Shown: piece by piece, positions 23,525-35,490 of the stretch
Numbering within the stretch: position 1 is the stretch's first letter
How the letters are laid out: each line of letters begins with the position of its first letter
Assembly: GCA_002914805.1 (NCBI GenBank)
Contig: JXTB01000241.1
Span: 476,231-540,230 of the forward strand
Direction: 5' to 3'
DNA: 64,000 nucleotides
Origin: Parasponia andersonii
Lineage: Eukaryota; Streptophyta; Magnoliopsida; Rosales; Cannabaceae
Position numbers and translations under genes: made by a program
Notes under the pieces: generated by a model
Told to the model about the DNA's origin: nothing
Databases searched by the model: none
What the model saw: only the letters and a program-made list of their open reading frames with translations

Positions 23525-24426
23525 ATCAGGCTGTCACCTGTGAAACCATAGAGTGGAGCGATGGTAGGCTTCAAGTCGCTCTCATTCAACCCTATCTTTT
23601 TAAAGGCGTCGTAGTACAGAATGTCCATAACACTCCCGTTATCAACCAATACTCGCCACAACTGTGTGTTTCCACAATTGATTTTTATGACCAATGCATC
23701 ATTATGCGGATAATGGACTTCCCTTGCATCCTATTTTGTGAAGGTAATGTCTATGTCCGGTACTTGTTGAAGCTTGTGTGGTCGCTACTCAAGATGCATG
23801 ACGTTAGTTAATGGCTATTGTCAGGCTTCTCGTGCGTACCTGTCTTGAGCCCTTTTCGAATCTCTGCCAACATGCAGTCCTCCAAAGATAGTTCAGATTT
23901 CGCGTTAAATTTCTGCAGGTCGCTGTTAGTTTTCTTCTCGCCTTTCGTCAATCTGCCTGGTGTACTGCGGCAGTCGCGCCTCTTTAATCAATCTTTCAAT
24001 TTCATCCTTCAGGGCATAGCAATTATAGGTATCATGTCCAATATCATTGTGATACCGGCAGAACTTGTTGGGGTCGCGCTTTGCCCTGTCCCATTTCATT
24101 GGTTCCGGTTGATGGTATCGCTCCTTCTGGTTTATGACCGTATAGATATGATCTATGGGCATGTTTAACTCAATGTGATTGTTGAACCGCATGGGAGTTC
24201 TTGAAATCTCTTACTTTTTGGGTCTAGGCTGATTCTCCATCAACTGTTCATTACTCCTTTTATTTTTCTTATTACCGTTATTGTTGGTTATGATCGCGTC
24301 TTTAGTCGCATCTTTCTTTCCTTCTTTCTTTGTCTTTTGAAGATTCTCGCGTGAAGATTCTACCCTCAGATGCCGACCAACCCTTCGGTAGAAGTCTTCT
24401 AGAGTTCTACATTCTCGCTCAAGTAA
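23525..24426. repeat. Copy 1 of a 902-base repeat around the N at 24427
   Basis: Repeats at 24428-25329, offset 903, with fewer than about ten differences. It covers the gag C-terminus and protease start of element A and again ends exactly at a single N. Confidence 0.95.
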
Positions 24427-24427
24427 N

Positions 24428-25329
24428 ATCAGGCTGTCACCTGTGAAACCATAGAGTGGAGCGATGGTAGGCTTCAAGTCGCTCTCATTCAACCCTATCT
24501 TTTTAAAGGCGTCGTAGTACAGAATGTCCATAGCACTCCCGTTATCAACCAATACTCGCCACAACTGTGTGCTTCCACAATTGATTTTTATGACCAATGC
24601 ATCATTATGCGGATAATGGACTTCCCTTGCGTCCTATTTTGTGAAGGTAATGTCTATGTCCGGTACTTGTTGAAGCTTGTGTGGTCGCTACTCAAGATGC
24701 ATGACGTTAGTTAATGGCTATTGTCAGGCTTCTCGTGCGTACCTGTCTTGAGCCCTTTTCGAATCTCCGCCAACATGCAGTCCTCCAAAGATAGTTCAGA
24801 TTTCGCGTTAAATTTCTGGAGCTCGCTGTTAGTTTTCTTCTCGCCTTTCGTCAATCTGCCTGGTGTACTGCCCCAGTCGCGCCTCTTTAATCAATCTTTC
24901 AATTTCATCCTTCAGGGCATAGCAATTATAGGTATCATGTCCAATATCATTGTGATACCGGCAGAATTTGTTGGGGTTGCGCTTTGCCCTGTCCCATTTC
25001 ATTGGTTCCGGTTGATGGTATCGCTCCTTCTGGTTTATGACCGTATAGATATGATCTATGGGCATGTTTAACTCAATGTGATTGTTGAACCGCATGGGAG
25101 TTCTTGAAATCTCTTACTTTTTGGGTCTAGGCTGATTCTCCATCAACTGTTCATTAGTCCTTTTATTTTTCTTATTACCGTTATTGTTGGTTATGATCGC
25201 GTCTTTAGTCGCATCTTTCTTTCCTTCTTTCTTTGTCTTTTGAAGATTCTCGCGTGAAGATTCTACCCTCAGATGCCGACCAACCCTTCGGTAGAAGTCT
25301 TCTAGAGTTCTACATTCTCGCTCAAGTAA
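24428..25329. repeat. Copy 2 of the 902-base repeat
   Basis: Starts at the base after the N and continues into unique gag sequence past 25329. Element B has this region once, which argues that the doubling in A is not biological. Confidence 0.95.
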
Positions 25330-26607
25330 TTCCTCCCAGAGTTTAGTTTCTGGTTGCACCCCGGCCATCATGAGAGTTAGAACTCCCCCTTCAGGTGGGT
25401 TGTTGACCTTTACTAATTCTGAGGTAAATCGATTGAGATAAGATCGTAGAGTCTCCTCTGGACCTTATCGAATTGTAGACAAGCTAACAAGTGGAACAGT
25501 GAAATTCTCTGCAGCTTGGAACTGTCTCAGGAACGCCGTCTGAAGTTGTTGCCAGGATGAGATTGAGATGGATTTGAGTCCTCAGAACGACTTCTTTGCT
25601 GGTCCTGAGAGAGTTACAGTAAAACATCTGCAAAGTGTATGATCATTGATACGATGGAGTTCCGTCAAGTCGCTGAAGTGATCCATATGGTCCTGTGGAT
25701 CAGTTTTCCCATCAAAAGTGTTTATGGTAGGAAGTCTGAATCCAGTAGGTAGGGCAGCAGCTCGAACTTCCTCTCTGAATGGCGATTGACGATACCCATC
25801 AGTGAGCTCATCGTCCCAACCAGTAAGTACATCTAATGCGATCCTTAAATTGTGAACATCGACGTTCGGAGGGGGAGCATTATCTCTTGCTGGCAGCAAG
25901 AGTGGCCTTGGATCGTTATCTCGATGTATGGCGGGTTGGTCAGGTAGAATCTTCTACGATCTATGAGAGGAATCCAGCGAAATAGTGCGATGAGATCGGC
26001 TTTGGTCGTTATGATGCGATATGGATCATTCATGGCTACGTCGCCACTCCAAGTATTGTCTTAGGCCTGCAGGATCTTGTCTTGATTCTCTGCTGATTCT
26101 TTCGAAGATGCTTCTCGATGGTCGTTTTCGTTCGCTGCTCAAGTGATCTTGATTATCAGTAGATTTGCGAGAAGGTTGTCCATGATCACAGTTAGTACTT
26201 GAACTCTCTGTATCAGATTCTGGAGGCAAGTTTGCGACTTTGCCTTTTCCTTTGGAGATACGATCTTCATGACGCTCTTGCTGGGTTCTTGGCTGTTCGC
26301 GTCTCCTTATCTCTAGGATCTATATTCCTTTCTCAGGTAGTTGAGCAGGATGTTCTTTGGGACGTTTGTGTTATGGTGGGGTCACCATCTGCCCTTCAGC
26401 AAGTCGTCATAGGGTGTCATTGATCTGGTTAATGATTTGTTGAAGGTTCACCAGTGTCTCCTCCATGCGATTCTGTCTCTGAGTAAGGTTTTCTGATGTG
26501 GTCATGGTAGGCTGATCTTGAGCAGGGTCTGCCTGTACAGCAGCAGTGCTTTGGAGTTGGTTTTGGGCAATTCCGGTGACTCTGGTAGTGTTTATGGTGT
26601 TTGCCAT
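24829..26607 (-). pseudogene. Gag region of gypsy element A
   Basis: The likely gag start is the ATG at 26607 (MANTINTTRVTG), shortly after the primer site. The matching ATG in element B (53603) supports this choice. The N-terminal part is Q-rich with a predicted coiled-coil block. The conserved capsid-like retrotransposon gag block (FRLPTINTFDGKTDPQDHM) lies at 25582-25899. A basic, lysine-rich stretch follows at 25114-25371. A C-x2-H-type knuckle piece (CRYHNDIGHDTYNC) lies near 24960-25040. A second copy of the C-terminal part (23926-24426) results from the single-N join at 24427. The region is interrupted. Confidence 0.85.
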
Positions 26608-26669
26608 TATTAAAAAAGTGAAATTTGACAAACTGTTTTGGCCGGAATGGCCCTTCTTCTAGCACTAAT

Positions 26670-27365
26670 TGTTGATGGAGGTTTTCTCAACAATAAATTT
26701 AGAAAAAATTATGAGATGTGGCTTGTGTGAATAGGGTTATTAATCAAAACAAATAAAAGAGGCAAAGATTTTATAGTGGTTCAGCCCCGAAAAAGATGAG
26801 CTTACGTCCACTATTTTTCACTATTTTCTGGAGAATTATAAGAACTCAAAATTACAATGTGTTGTCCGGAAAGAAAAAGTAAAGTCTTAAGAATTCTTTT
26901 GCTTCTCTAGATTCGGAAAAAATCATATATATATCCTTCTAACCGAAACATTGAACTCCCTTTATATAGATGAGGGTAACTCAATGTTCCTAATTTTGAG
27001 AATGGGTAACTATACATTCAGGTAATACAATTTGAGTAACAATATAATTAGGTAATCACTTAAACTGGGTAACTGATTGAACTTGAAAGAGAAGCTTTTG
27101 TTTCCCCTTCCTTATAGGTTACCCGTTTGACGAAGCAGAGACTAGTCTCATTTTCTTTCGGCTCGCACATAACTTATTCGGAGGAGGTCGCACATAACTC
27201 ATGCAGTGGAGGTCGCATGCAACCCTTTCGGATGAGGTCCCATATAACTTATGCGGTGGAGGTCGCATGCAACTTTTGCGGTGGAGGTCGCATACAACCC
27301 TTTTAGATGAGGTCGCACTTAATCTTACTCATGCGACCTAACATAGGATTTTAGACCGCACAACA
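26670..27365 (-). repeat. 5' LTR of gypsy element A
   Basis: The 696-bp LTR pairs with 13947-14692. A minus-strand TATATAAAGGG box near 26958-26968 fits the LTR promoter. It carries seven 25-bp units (27161-27336), two fewer than its partner, which explains the 50-bp length difference. A worn primer site follows at about 26649-26669 (minus). Confidence 0.93.
27161..27336. repeat. 25-bp minisatellite in the 5' LTR of A, seven units
   Basis: Same 25-bp family as at 14439-14663, with seven units. The last unit has 26 bases. Confidence 0.9.
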
Positions 27366-30300
27366 TATATATATATATATATTATGCATCTATGCACTAT
27401 TTATAAAGTATTATAATATGAACTATCTTCATAGATAATAGAAAGGAATTGAATCGTACTACGCCATGAATATAATAGAAATAAAACTACACATTAAAAA
27501 AAAAAAAAAAGGTCAACTACATATGATCTGATGCATGGCGTCCAGCTACCTTGTCCTTGTGCAACCCCAAATTTTTTTCTGGTATAGTGATATCCATCCT
27601 CTCATATGCTTGATGCTTGTTTTGCATGCGCATGGGACTGCCCTGCCATCTTTAATCTATTAATTATTTTGACAAATCTTTGTGGAAATAAAAAATTTGT
27701 AGACTCAGCTCTAGTCTTCAACACTTTGGTCAACTACATAGTTTATAGTTTCATGAATTAATTTAAAAGAGGGTCACCGCGTAATTTATAGGTCACGACG
27801 ATACATTTACATAATTCTAAGTTACAATATATACATCGTTCTTATTTTATTTTATTTTTAAAAGTTACAATACTTCGTGTTTTGCATTACTCTCTACATG
27901 AGTTTGAAGTCCTCGGGATATTAAGCTCGCATTGAGACATCAGATATATCCTGAGGCTAATTTATATACAGTATGCCATCTATTTTTTATTTATTGAATA
28001 AAGAGTTATCTCTAAGTTTTGACATTTACAAGAAAAATATATAAATAAAGAGATTTTCATATTCAAATATCGTTTAGCTAGATTTTTTGTTTTTATAAAT
28101 TAACCGTTATTTCTCCACTTAAACTTCATTTTATAAGTATAGTGATCATAAATGACAGTTATTCATTTTATACATATGGTGATAATATCATTTATCACAT
28201 GACAAAATTGCATAATAAATTCGTACTTCATATACTACGAGAAAAAATAATAATTTTTTTTCTGAAATATAATTTTCTGAGGAGAGAAAAAAAAAAAGAA
28301 AAAGAAATACCAGAGAGGTCTAATTTGCAATATGCGGAAGGAAAAAGAGTTCTTTATCACAAAAACCTGTATGAAATTTAATAAAATTTGGTTCCAGTTC
28401 CATAGGCTTAATTTGCGAAGAGATTTTGACATTTCTCAACAATTACATCAATACTGAATTTCAGGATGAGAGTCCTCCAGTCGATTCTTAATTGCTTGTG
28501 GGTTTTGGATTTCATTAATTACGGTGTATTAATGATTTATTTTTGTCTGAACCCTAATTAATACGCGGTTTAACGTACGCAATGCCAATGCATTATGCAC
28601 GCACGGAATTGTACTTTCGTTTACTCCAATACCTATGAAATGTTACGAGGTTCGGATCACCAGTTTTATAAGTGATAATATTATAGAATGGGAAAAATTA
28701 ATACCATATTAATTTATTTAGTTTTAATTTTCTTTGAAGTATATAGATATATATGTATACATATATCTATATATATATATTTGTGTCATTCTAATTAGTT
28801 ATTTATAAGCTCATATTCTAAAGAAGTAACGTCATAACACGCGCTTTCCACTATTTTATTTCAATATTCTTTCTCATATGTAGATTTTGACCAAATAAAA
28901 TGTACAATTCTTTTATTGATTAGACTTCTAGATGAATCTCATCAACAATAATATCGTTTTTTTTTGTGATTTTTTATATTCTCGTATTGTTCATGGCGTG
29001 CGAATCATGATGAGATATTACCATTTGTTTGGCGAATGTTAAAAGTCAAATGACTAAACAAATCAAACCGAAAAGTCAAATTTTATACTAATCGGAGTGC
29101 TTAACCAAACAAAAATGAAAGTGAAGAGAAAGTTGAAGCTCACTCCTCTGTTTCATTCTTTTTTATTTAATCAACCATATGGTTTGTACTAATGAATGAA
29201 AATATACTTAAATAAAAAAAATTATAATATAATTTTTTCAATCCTTTTGCAGGTGGGACTTTGTGCATCTGGAATTTGTACTGTTTTTTTTTGGGGGGGA
29301 GGGGGTCGGGAGTGGGGGTAAACATAGTCGTAAAAATAAATGGAAAAGATAATAACTTTGATTTTGATATATAAGTTTTGCCTTTTTTTTTTGTTTGTTT
29401 GTTGGTTTGTTTTTTTTGTCTTTTTTGTTTTTGTGTGAATTCACTAGCCTTTATTTATTTGTTTATTTTGTAGTACATGGAATAAATTCACATGCGAATT
29501 GCAACAGAAGATCAGAATTGATACCTTTTATTGGATTTTATTTTAATTTGGTGGTTACCACATACATATATAGAGAGAGTAGTATGTGGAAATAAAGATT
29601 TAATTAATATTTATATAATGCATCATATATACCTAAATACATATATAATACCCTCGACGATTTCCTAGCTAGCGATGAATTAAATGATATGCTCAGATTC
29701 CAAGACTGTAGATCGATTTTCCATTAATTCTGAGGCTCATATTGTGATATTGCTGCTCAAAAATCTCTCTAGATTAGTGGAGTCTTGATACTGACTCCTT
29801 AGTATTCAGCGTCTGGTTGACTGACTTTCCCAACTTGATATGCAACTTGCATTTCTCTTTGTGAAGTATATATATGTTCCTTTTTGAAAGATAATATTCC
29901 AATTTGAGCTTGCTAGCTGTGCCCTATCTTCTTAGCTTGCTTCATAAAAAGGCTTAGTCTTATTAACCATATTTGTGAGAGTTGTTAAATAGTACCATAT
30001 ATTAGCTAGTGTGTAGAATACATCACGCATGTTCCATTGAAAAAAACAAAAAGCTTGGAATAATATTACTGAATACCTTAAAGATACATATATATATATA
30101 TGTATGTATGTATATATGTGTAAGTATTTATGTATATCCATCATTTGCATGAATGTGTATATATAAGAGAGAGATAGACCTGGTCGCCTTCGTATGCCGG
30201 CCATATTTACTGGCCACCCTTCTAGTATGTTACAAGTTAGAACGCAGCCAATTGAGACAGCTAGCTTTTGGTATATATATCAACTTATCTCGTATGGAAA

Positions 30301-31923
30301 ATTTATAAGTCTATTTATATAGCCGAAAATGTTAAGAATGACTTTTCCATTTTGATTGTTCTACTACTACTAGCGCACACTTAAAAATTCAATTTTACCA
30401 TTACAATAATATTTAAGTGTTCCTATATGTCAATGCCATTGCATGTGATAAGCATATTTTTTGGTATCTGAATAACCATGAGCTTAGAGATAAGGATCCG
30501 TTTATAGAGTTGGAATGACCTTTTCCAATTTACTACAGCCGCATGAATAGTGAACTATATCAAATTGAGTACATCTTCATGATCAAATTTCTTACCGTCC
30601 ATTATTGTGTAATTTTTATATTTTGTCTTTCATACCACTTATCAGTACCATTTAAATTGCAATAAATAGTATTATGAAAAATAGTAAAGTCACTCTCTCT
30701 CTCTAAAAAGAATCCAAATGATGTAATCATGCAACAGTATATGAATAAAAGGATTTATCATCAACTTTAGTGTTTTTTAGAAACAGAAAGTACCAAAAAA
30801 AAATTGAGATATTACACCATTTGCAACGAAATAATGATCATAATGTCGTTAATTCCATCGTAAAAGAAAAACCCCCTTTCTACGTACTAATTAAGCCCCC
30901 GTTTCTGTTATTACTTTTCTGGGGCACATTTTTGCTTTTTCAGAGGAAGAAAAGGAAGATCTAGATGCGTTTAGTAAAGTTGCTACATGTACTGCTCTAA
31001 TTAAAAAAGCTATAAGCGGAAAGTGCAAGTGGTTAAAATATAAACCGGGTCCAATTTAGCAAAGTAGCTTTGAGGAGAGTATAACAATTTAAAGGTTTAT
31101 GGAGCAACGATATAACATTATTCTGCACTATTTTATACTGTTTATAACTCATACGTAAATTAGTTAATGTGCTTCTCCACCTCAGCCTTTTAAGAAAAGT
31201 AAATAGATCTAGCAACATTGGCATTAATTAGTAATTTAGTAATGCAAATTACATCTTCAAGGATAGCATTGATTGATATTTTGATTTCATGTGGGCCTGG
31301 TGGCACTTAATTGGGTTTTCTTGATATGGATATGAGTAAGATGCTCATATAAAATATGCAAGGAATACCTAAACAGCAAAAGTTTTTTTTTTCCCCTTCA
31401 AGAGTGCAATAATTAAATGCTCTAAGTTCATTGATTTTCCCCTTTCACCATTTCAAGATGAAATTTGAAACATCATATAGATTATGATTTTGCGATTCTG
31501 CTGTGGTAACGTCTATAACAATTCATTGAGGTTGGGAAAAAAGCAGGCATAGAGTAAATAAATTTATTAATTATACTTTGATTTCTTTGTGTTTGAGTAC
31601 CAAAAAAAAAAAAAAGAAAAAAAAAAGGTGGTGGATAGTTATATCTCTCCTACGAATTTTCGTAAATTTGTACTTCCCATGATATTCAATATCATTTTAC
31701 ACGTTGACATTGAATATCACCAGAAGTAGTCCCATATGGCCAAAAAGACCCTGGACAATAGTCCTCTCTCCACAGAGAAAAACAACTCCCAACCACCCAA
31801 AAAAAAAAAAAAAAAACAGAACGAAAAGAAGAATAAACCTCTTCTTCTTTGCTCTGTCTCTAAGCTAAGCTCCTTTATACGACTTTTGACAAATCAAGAA
31901 AAATGAAAATAAACTGAAAAAAG
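27366..31923. other. Intergenic AT-rich region downstream of the MATE gene
   Basis: No supported gene. The stretch holds TA-rich runs (27366-27381, about 28740-28785, about 30086-30120), long A or T runs, and a C-rich/G-rich tract near 29290-29320. Short frames such as 28142-28381 and 29238-29444 are low-complexity products of poly(A)/poly(T). The part nearest the MATE stop (about 31600-31923) is probably its 3' untranslated region and contains an inverted pair GATATTCAATATCA / TTGAATATCA near 31680-31720. Confidence 0.6.
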
Positions 31924-33897
31924 TTACACTAAAATAGAAAGTGAATTATTATCGCAATCTAAGTCACATACTGTGTATAAACCATCTTCCTTGATTTCAT
32001 GAGCTTTATTACTTAGCTTCTGTTCCTCAACTTCTTCGCTGTCATCATCACTGTCAACATCAACAACCGGAGCCCCGGTCAGGACCTTGGCTCTATGGGC
32101 TTCAAGGTCCCAATCTGTGAGGCTCAAGACCACCAACATGGTCAGAGCACAGCACCCCTGAGCCGCCAGGAGACCGAGCCAGAGCCCCCTGAAATCAAAC
32201 CCGGCGAAGAAAGACAAGACCAAAGCCACCGGCATTCCGACTATGTAGAAGCACCCCAAGTTTATGTTGGCTCCCACCTTAGGCCTGGCCGTACCTCTAA
32301 GGACACCGCACCCTGTCGTCTGAGGACAGTTTCCCAGCTCACAGAGCCCGATTATAGGCAAAACCAACGATGTTAAGGATATAATCTCTTTATCCTGTGT
32401 GAACATAGTGGCCCAAACTTTCCGAACCATGACCGCGAATACTAAAGCCAAAAATCCTAGTATGAAGCTGCAAGAGAGGCCTACAATGGCGGCGAACCGG
32501 GCCTTTTTCGGTCGGTTTGCGCCGAGTTCATTGCCGACTCTCGTCGAGACGCTGAAGCTAAGAGACGAAGGGAATATGTAGATTAGAGCTGTGGTTTGGA
32601 TCAGAATACCCATGGAAGCTACGGTTGCTCTTGGGTTTAACAAGAGCCCACATAGCAATATCATGATCTCGTACCACCACCACTCGAGGCAGACCGAAAT
32701 GCAGCTTGGAATGGCCAAATTGAGGAGAGTTTTCCAGCCTTTGAAACAGTCTTTGGAAATTCCTCCCCAGGTGCTCTTGTGCACCCCGGAGATTAAGATG
32801 TAGAGGATTAAGGAAGCTACGAGATTGAAATTAGTCAAAACCCCACTTAGAGCAACGCCTTTAATTCCCAAATTAAGGTAAGATACAAGAAAATAGTTAA
32901 TGGGTATGTGAAGAAAGATGGCCAAAGTGGCACAATAGGTTAGGGGCAGAGTAATGGACTGAGTTCTCAGATAAATCCTAAGTGGGTGTAAGAGAGATTG
33001 AGCTAAAAGGTCAGGAAGAGAGTAGAGAAGGTAAGATTGAGCTTCCATGGCTATAGCTTCATCTTGGCCGCAGAGAATAAGGATTTTCTTCATGTTCAGC
33101 CAGAGAAGAGAAATGGGTATCGAAGTTAAGGTCAAAAGGAGGACCGTCCTCTGTAAACATAGGCCGAGCAGAGTGTTCTTCTTGGCACCAAAAGCTTGGC
33201 CACAAATGGGCTCCATGCCCATGGCGAGGCCGGAGAGAATCGAGTAACCTGTGATGTTGGCGAAGCCAACGGCGAGTGAGCCGCCGGCCAGAGCGAGCTC
33301 GCCGAGGCGGCCGAGGAAGAGCATGGAGATCATTGACCGGGAGTAAAGTAAAAGCCCCGTGAGTATCATTGGGAAAGCGATTCCGGCGATTGAGCTGGCC
33401 TCGGACAACACGAGGGAAAGATGAGATTTTTGGGGTTTGGTGAAAATCTGTGCCGTTTGCTTCGCTTTCTCTCCTTGTTTCTGTGTCGTTTTGAGGCTTT
33501 TTGGAATGAGTGGCGTGGTGAGGCAGTCTTCGTTGATTGAAACATGATAATGGTCGTCTGAGGACTTGAATTTGTTGCAGCCCAGAGCCAGAGAAGACTC
33601 TCCTTGTTTTTGGGTCGTTTTGAGGCGTTTTGGAATGGGTGGGGTGGTGAGGCTGTCGTCGTTTGCCGGGCAGTCTTCGTTGATTGAAACATGATAATGG
33701 TCGTCTGAGGAGTTGAATTCGTTGCGGCCCAGAGAAGTCTCTCCTTGTCTTTGGGTCGTTTCGAGGGTGTCCGGGATAACTGAGGTGGTGAGGTTGCCGT
33801 CATTTGCCGGGCAGACTTTGTTGATGGAAACATGATAATGGACGTCGTTTGAGGACTTGAAACTGTTGCAGCTCAGAAGAGACGACAGCTGACCCAT
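31924..33897 (-). CDS. DTX: MATE/DETOXIFICATION efflux transporter, intronless, repeated N-terminus
   Basis: This 657-residue multidrug and toxic compound extrusion protein is a membrane antiporter that exports organic compounds, hormones or metal chelators in exchange for H+ or Na+. The MATE core starts near residue 165. It shows the MEPICGQAFGAK motif (228-239), HPLRIYLRTQ (304-313), CLEWWWYE (403-410), GNELGANRPKKAR and ELGNCPQTTGCGVLRG, all typical of the plant DTX48-DTX52 group, whose genes are also intronless. About twelve membrane segments are expected. Family members are about 500-550 residues; the excess is a hydrophilic N-terminus of about 160 residues built of three repeats. The tail has an acidic run (613-625). 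The ATG at 33897 is the only one upstream of the core that keeps this frame. Substrate and membrane cannot be told from sequence. Confidence 0.95.
   Translation of the reverse strand: MGQLSSLLSCNSFKSSNDVHYHVSINKVCPANDGNLTTSVIPDTLETTQRQGETSLGRNEFNSSDDHYHVSINEDCPANDDSLTTPPIPKRLKTTQKQGESSLALGCNKFKSSDDHYHVSINEDCLTTPLIPKSLKTTQKQGEKAKQTAQIFTKPQKSHLSLVLSEASSIAGIAFPMILTGLLLYSRSMISMLFLGRLGELALAGGSLAVGFANITGYSILSGLAMGMEPICGQAFGAKKNTLLGLCLQRTVLLLTLTSIPISLLWLNMKKILILCGQDEAIAMEAQSYLLYSLPDLLAQSLLHPLRIYLRTQSITLPLTYCATLAIFLHIPINYFLVSYLNLGIKGVALSGVLTNFNLVASLILYILISGVHKSTWGGISKDCFKGWKTLLNLAIPSCISVCLEWWWYEIMILLCGLLLNPRATVASMGILIQTTALIYIFPSSLSFSVSTRVGNELGANRPKKARFAAIVGLSCSFILGFLALVFAVMVRKVWATMFTQDKEIISLTSLVLPIIGLCELGNCPQTTGCGVLRGTARPKVGANINLGCFYIVGMPVALVLSFFAGFDFRGLWLGLLAAQGCCALTMLVVLSLTDWDLEAHRAKVLTGAPVVDVDSDDDSEEVEEQKLSNKAHEIKEDGLYTVCDLDCDNNSLSILV
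33469..33862 (-). repeat. Three tandem coding repeats at the MATE N-terminus
   Basis: Residues 13-56, 61-103 and 110-143 repeat the pattern F-K-S-S-D-D-HYHVSIN-E-D-C...LTT...IP-x-L-K-TTQ-x-QGE. The third unit lacks the PAND segment. DNA identity among units is high, so the expansion is recent or kept uniform by conversion. Confidence 0.92.
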
Positions 33898-34013
33898 TAT
33901 TATGTGTATGAAAAAGAATTTTGTTATGTTAAAAAAATTTATACGAAGAAGAAAGTTAGAGAGAGAGAAAGTTCAGAGAGTAGGGGGGGTTTAAGAAGAG
34001 GATGGTAGAGGGG

Positions 34014-34021
34014 CTTTTATA
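34014..34021 (-). promoter_or_regulatory. Probable TATA box of the MATE gene
   Basis: TATAAAAG on the minus strand, about 117 bases upstream of the ATG, is a normal distance for a plant gene with a short leader. A GA/CT-rich stretch (about 33958-33980) lies in the inferred leader, also common in plant promoters. Confidence 0.55.
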
Positions 34022-35490
34022 GGAGACTCTTGGGAGAGCTCCGGAGATTTTATAATCACTTTTTGGAATGACTTGTACTGGATTGATATTCCATGAGGCT
34101 AGCGTAGATAGTTGTTGTAATAATAAACAGTTGTGCTTAGATATAAATAATATACATATCTGAGTATATATATATGCAAATATGCGTGTGCGGGGTTAAT
34201 CAACGCGTTAAATTAGTACAGTAGAGAGGATTTTTTTTTTTTTTTTTAAAGGGAAGAATCTGTATAATAGTCATATATGCAGGATTTGGAACTACAGCAT
34301 TCTAATAGGAGTCAAACGTTTCGAGCTTTTCCTTTTTTAGGCTGAGAGAAAAAGTTGAGCTTTCGGTAAGAAGCAACGTGGTGGACAGACTATGCCATAG
34401 AAAATAAGACAAAATCCGTTGTTGGACATTTAAGTATGGGCCGATTTTACAATGCTTCCAAAAGCCCAACATGGCCCATCAATGATGTCTTTGGTAAGTG
34501 GGAATTTGCAAAGATGACAGGGGATTAATATATACACATCGCCATATGCCAACTCGAAAAAATTGTCTGCTCATGGTAAGACGGCTTATAAATTGCATCA
34601 CTTGATGCCTTTTAAAAACAAAACAGTTTTCTGTCTTATGGTTCTGTCCAAAGAAGAAGGCATTGTTCAATTCCCTCTTGCTATACTCCTAAGGATGCTC
34701 TAAAGAGGTATTCAACTAATTAGAATGAATAAGAAAAATACCACTGTTGCCTTTGCGCCAAAGTTGAACTTGCTAGCTAACTTTGCTTATAGTTTCTAGA
34801 TGTATTATACCAGCTAACCTCAAAGTACCCCAACTTCTATTAATTATTAGCCCAATTTGGAAAATAAGAGAAAAAGCAAGTGGTGAGCTATCAACATCTT
34901 AAAATATATATGTACTTACATAATCAATATAAAAGTTGAGGCTTAGGGGATTCTTTTTTTTTCTTTTTTGGGGGTGGCCGTAGGGAACCCTTCAGCAATT
35001 CAAAACTATGGATACTACTTGTTCATGTAGTCCGAGAAGAAGAGACAATAGAAGGAGTCATGGGGTCCAATTTGTTCAAGCTTGAGCAGTAGAAGCTTTG
35101 GGATATTCTTTAGAGCAAAGTAGTCTTTAATTTGTGGGAATTTTTCTCTTTGAAAGTCCTCCTTTCAAACACTTCAGTTGGTCTTACAAGCCAGTGGTGC
35201 TGTAGTAAGACGTTGCCAAGTGGATGGCCGTCGTAGTTCCAGAGCAAAGTGGGTTGGTCTCTTAATTAGGACAAGAGGATAGAACCCTCTATCAAATCCC
35301 ACCAACACCAATTTCACATACAAATGTACACTAAATTTACAATTTTGACTTTATGATAAGGGCATGAGCCCACAGGAACATCACTAATCTCTTGACTCAA
35401 ATAGAAACAGAGAATAATTATATAATCAAGGGCGTTAATTCTATAAAAATGTACAAATTTCCCACATGCTTTTAACTATTCACAACTTTG

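Larger units (their letters stand above)
18480..24597 (-). pseudogene. Pol region of gypsy element A (PR, RT, RH, aRH, INT)
   Basis: From right to left on the minus strand there are five parts. Protease (23341-23694, second copy 24428-24597) has VDNGSVMDIL. An A/S/V/E/K-rich repeat linker (about 22990-23300) follows. Reverse transcriptase spans about 22470-22880, with the YPLPRID-like and DAYSGYNQI-type blocks. RNase H (21868-22308; repeated 20511-20951) has the CAFGV...FLGF start. Archaeal-type RNase H (21308-21766; repeated 19951-20409) has the YVDGSSNE and NNEAEYEALI motifs. Integrase (about 18500-19420) has SDNGKQFDCDEF. The repeats come from the single-N join at 21109. Two RNase H domains are the signature of the Tat lineage. 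Interrupted at several points. Confidence 0.9.
13947..27365 (-). mobile_element. Ty3/gypsy Tat-lineage retrotransposon A
   Basis: LTRs lie at 13947-14692 and 26670-27365, with gag-PR-RT-RH-aRH-INT reading on the minus strand from right to left. An antisense gene lies between INT and the 3' LTR. The second, archaeal-type RNase H and the antisense gene mark the Tat lineage. Flanks are TATAT on both sides (13942-13946 and 27366-27370), a target duplication inside TA-rich DNA. The apparent 13.4-kb length is inflated by two single-N joins that repeat 1,356 and 902 bases. Without them it is about 11.16 kb, close to element B (11.03 kb). LTRs differ by about 6% by eye. Coding regions are interrupted; it is a fossil. 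Confidence 0.93.

Noticed and set aside
19753-25329. Tandem domain duplication within element A as a biological novelty
   Set aside because: Both copies meet exactly at single N characters, are near-identical and are absent from element B, so contig overlap is the simpler reading.
28142-28432. K/E-rich and F-rich frames near 28142-28432 and similar ones near 40048-40230
   Set aside because: They derive from poly(A)/poly(T) tracts.
32095-33833. Several open frames on both strands within the MATE gene, including a 155-codon one
   Set aside because: They are shadows of the MATE frame. The 155-codon frame overlaps the N-terminal repeat, so it stays open only because the repeat units are alike.
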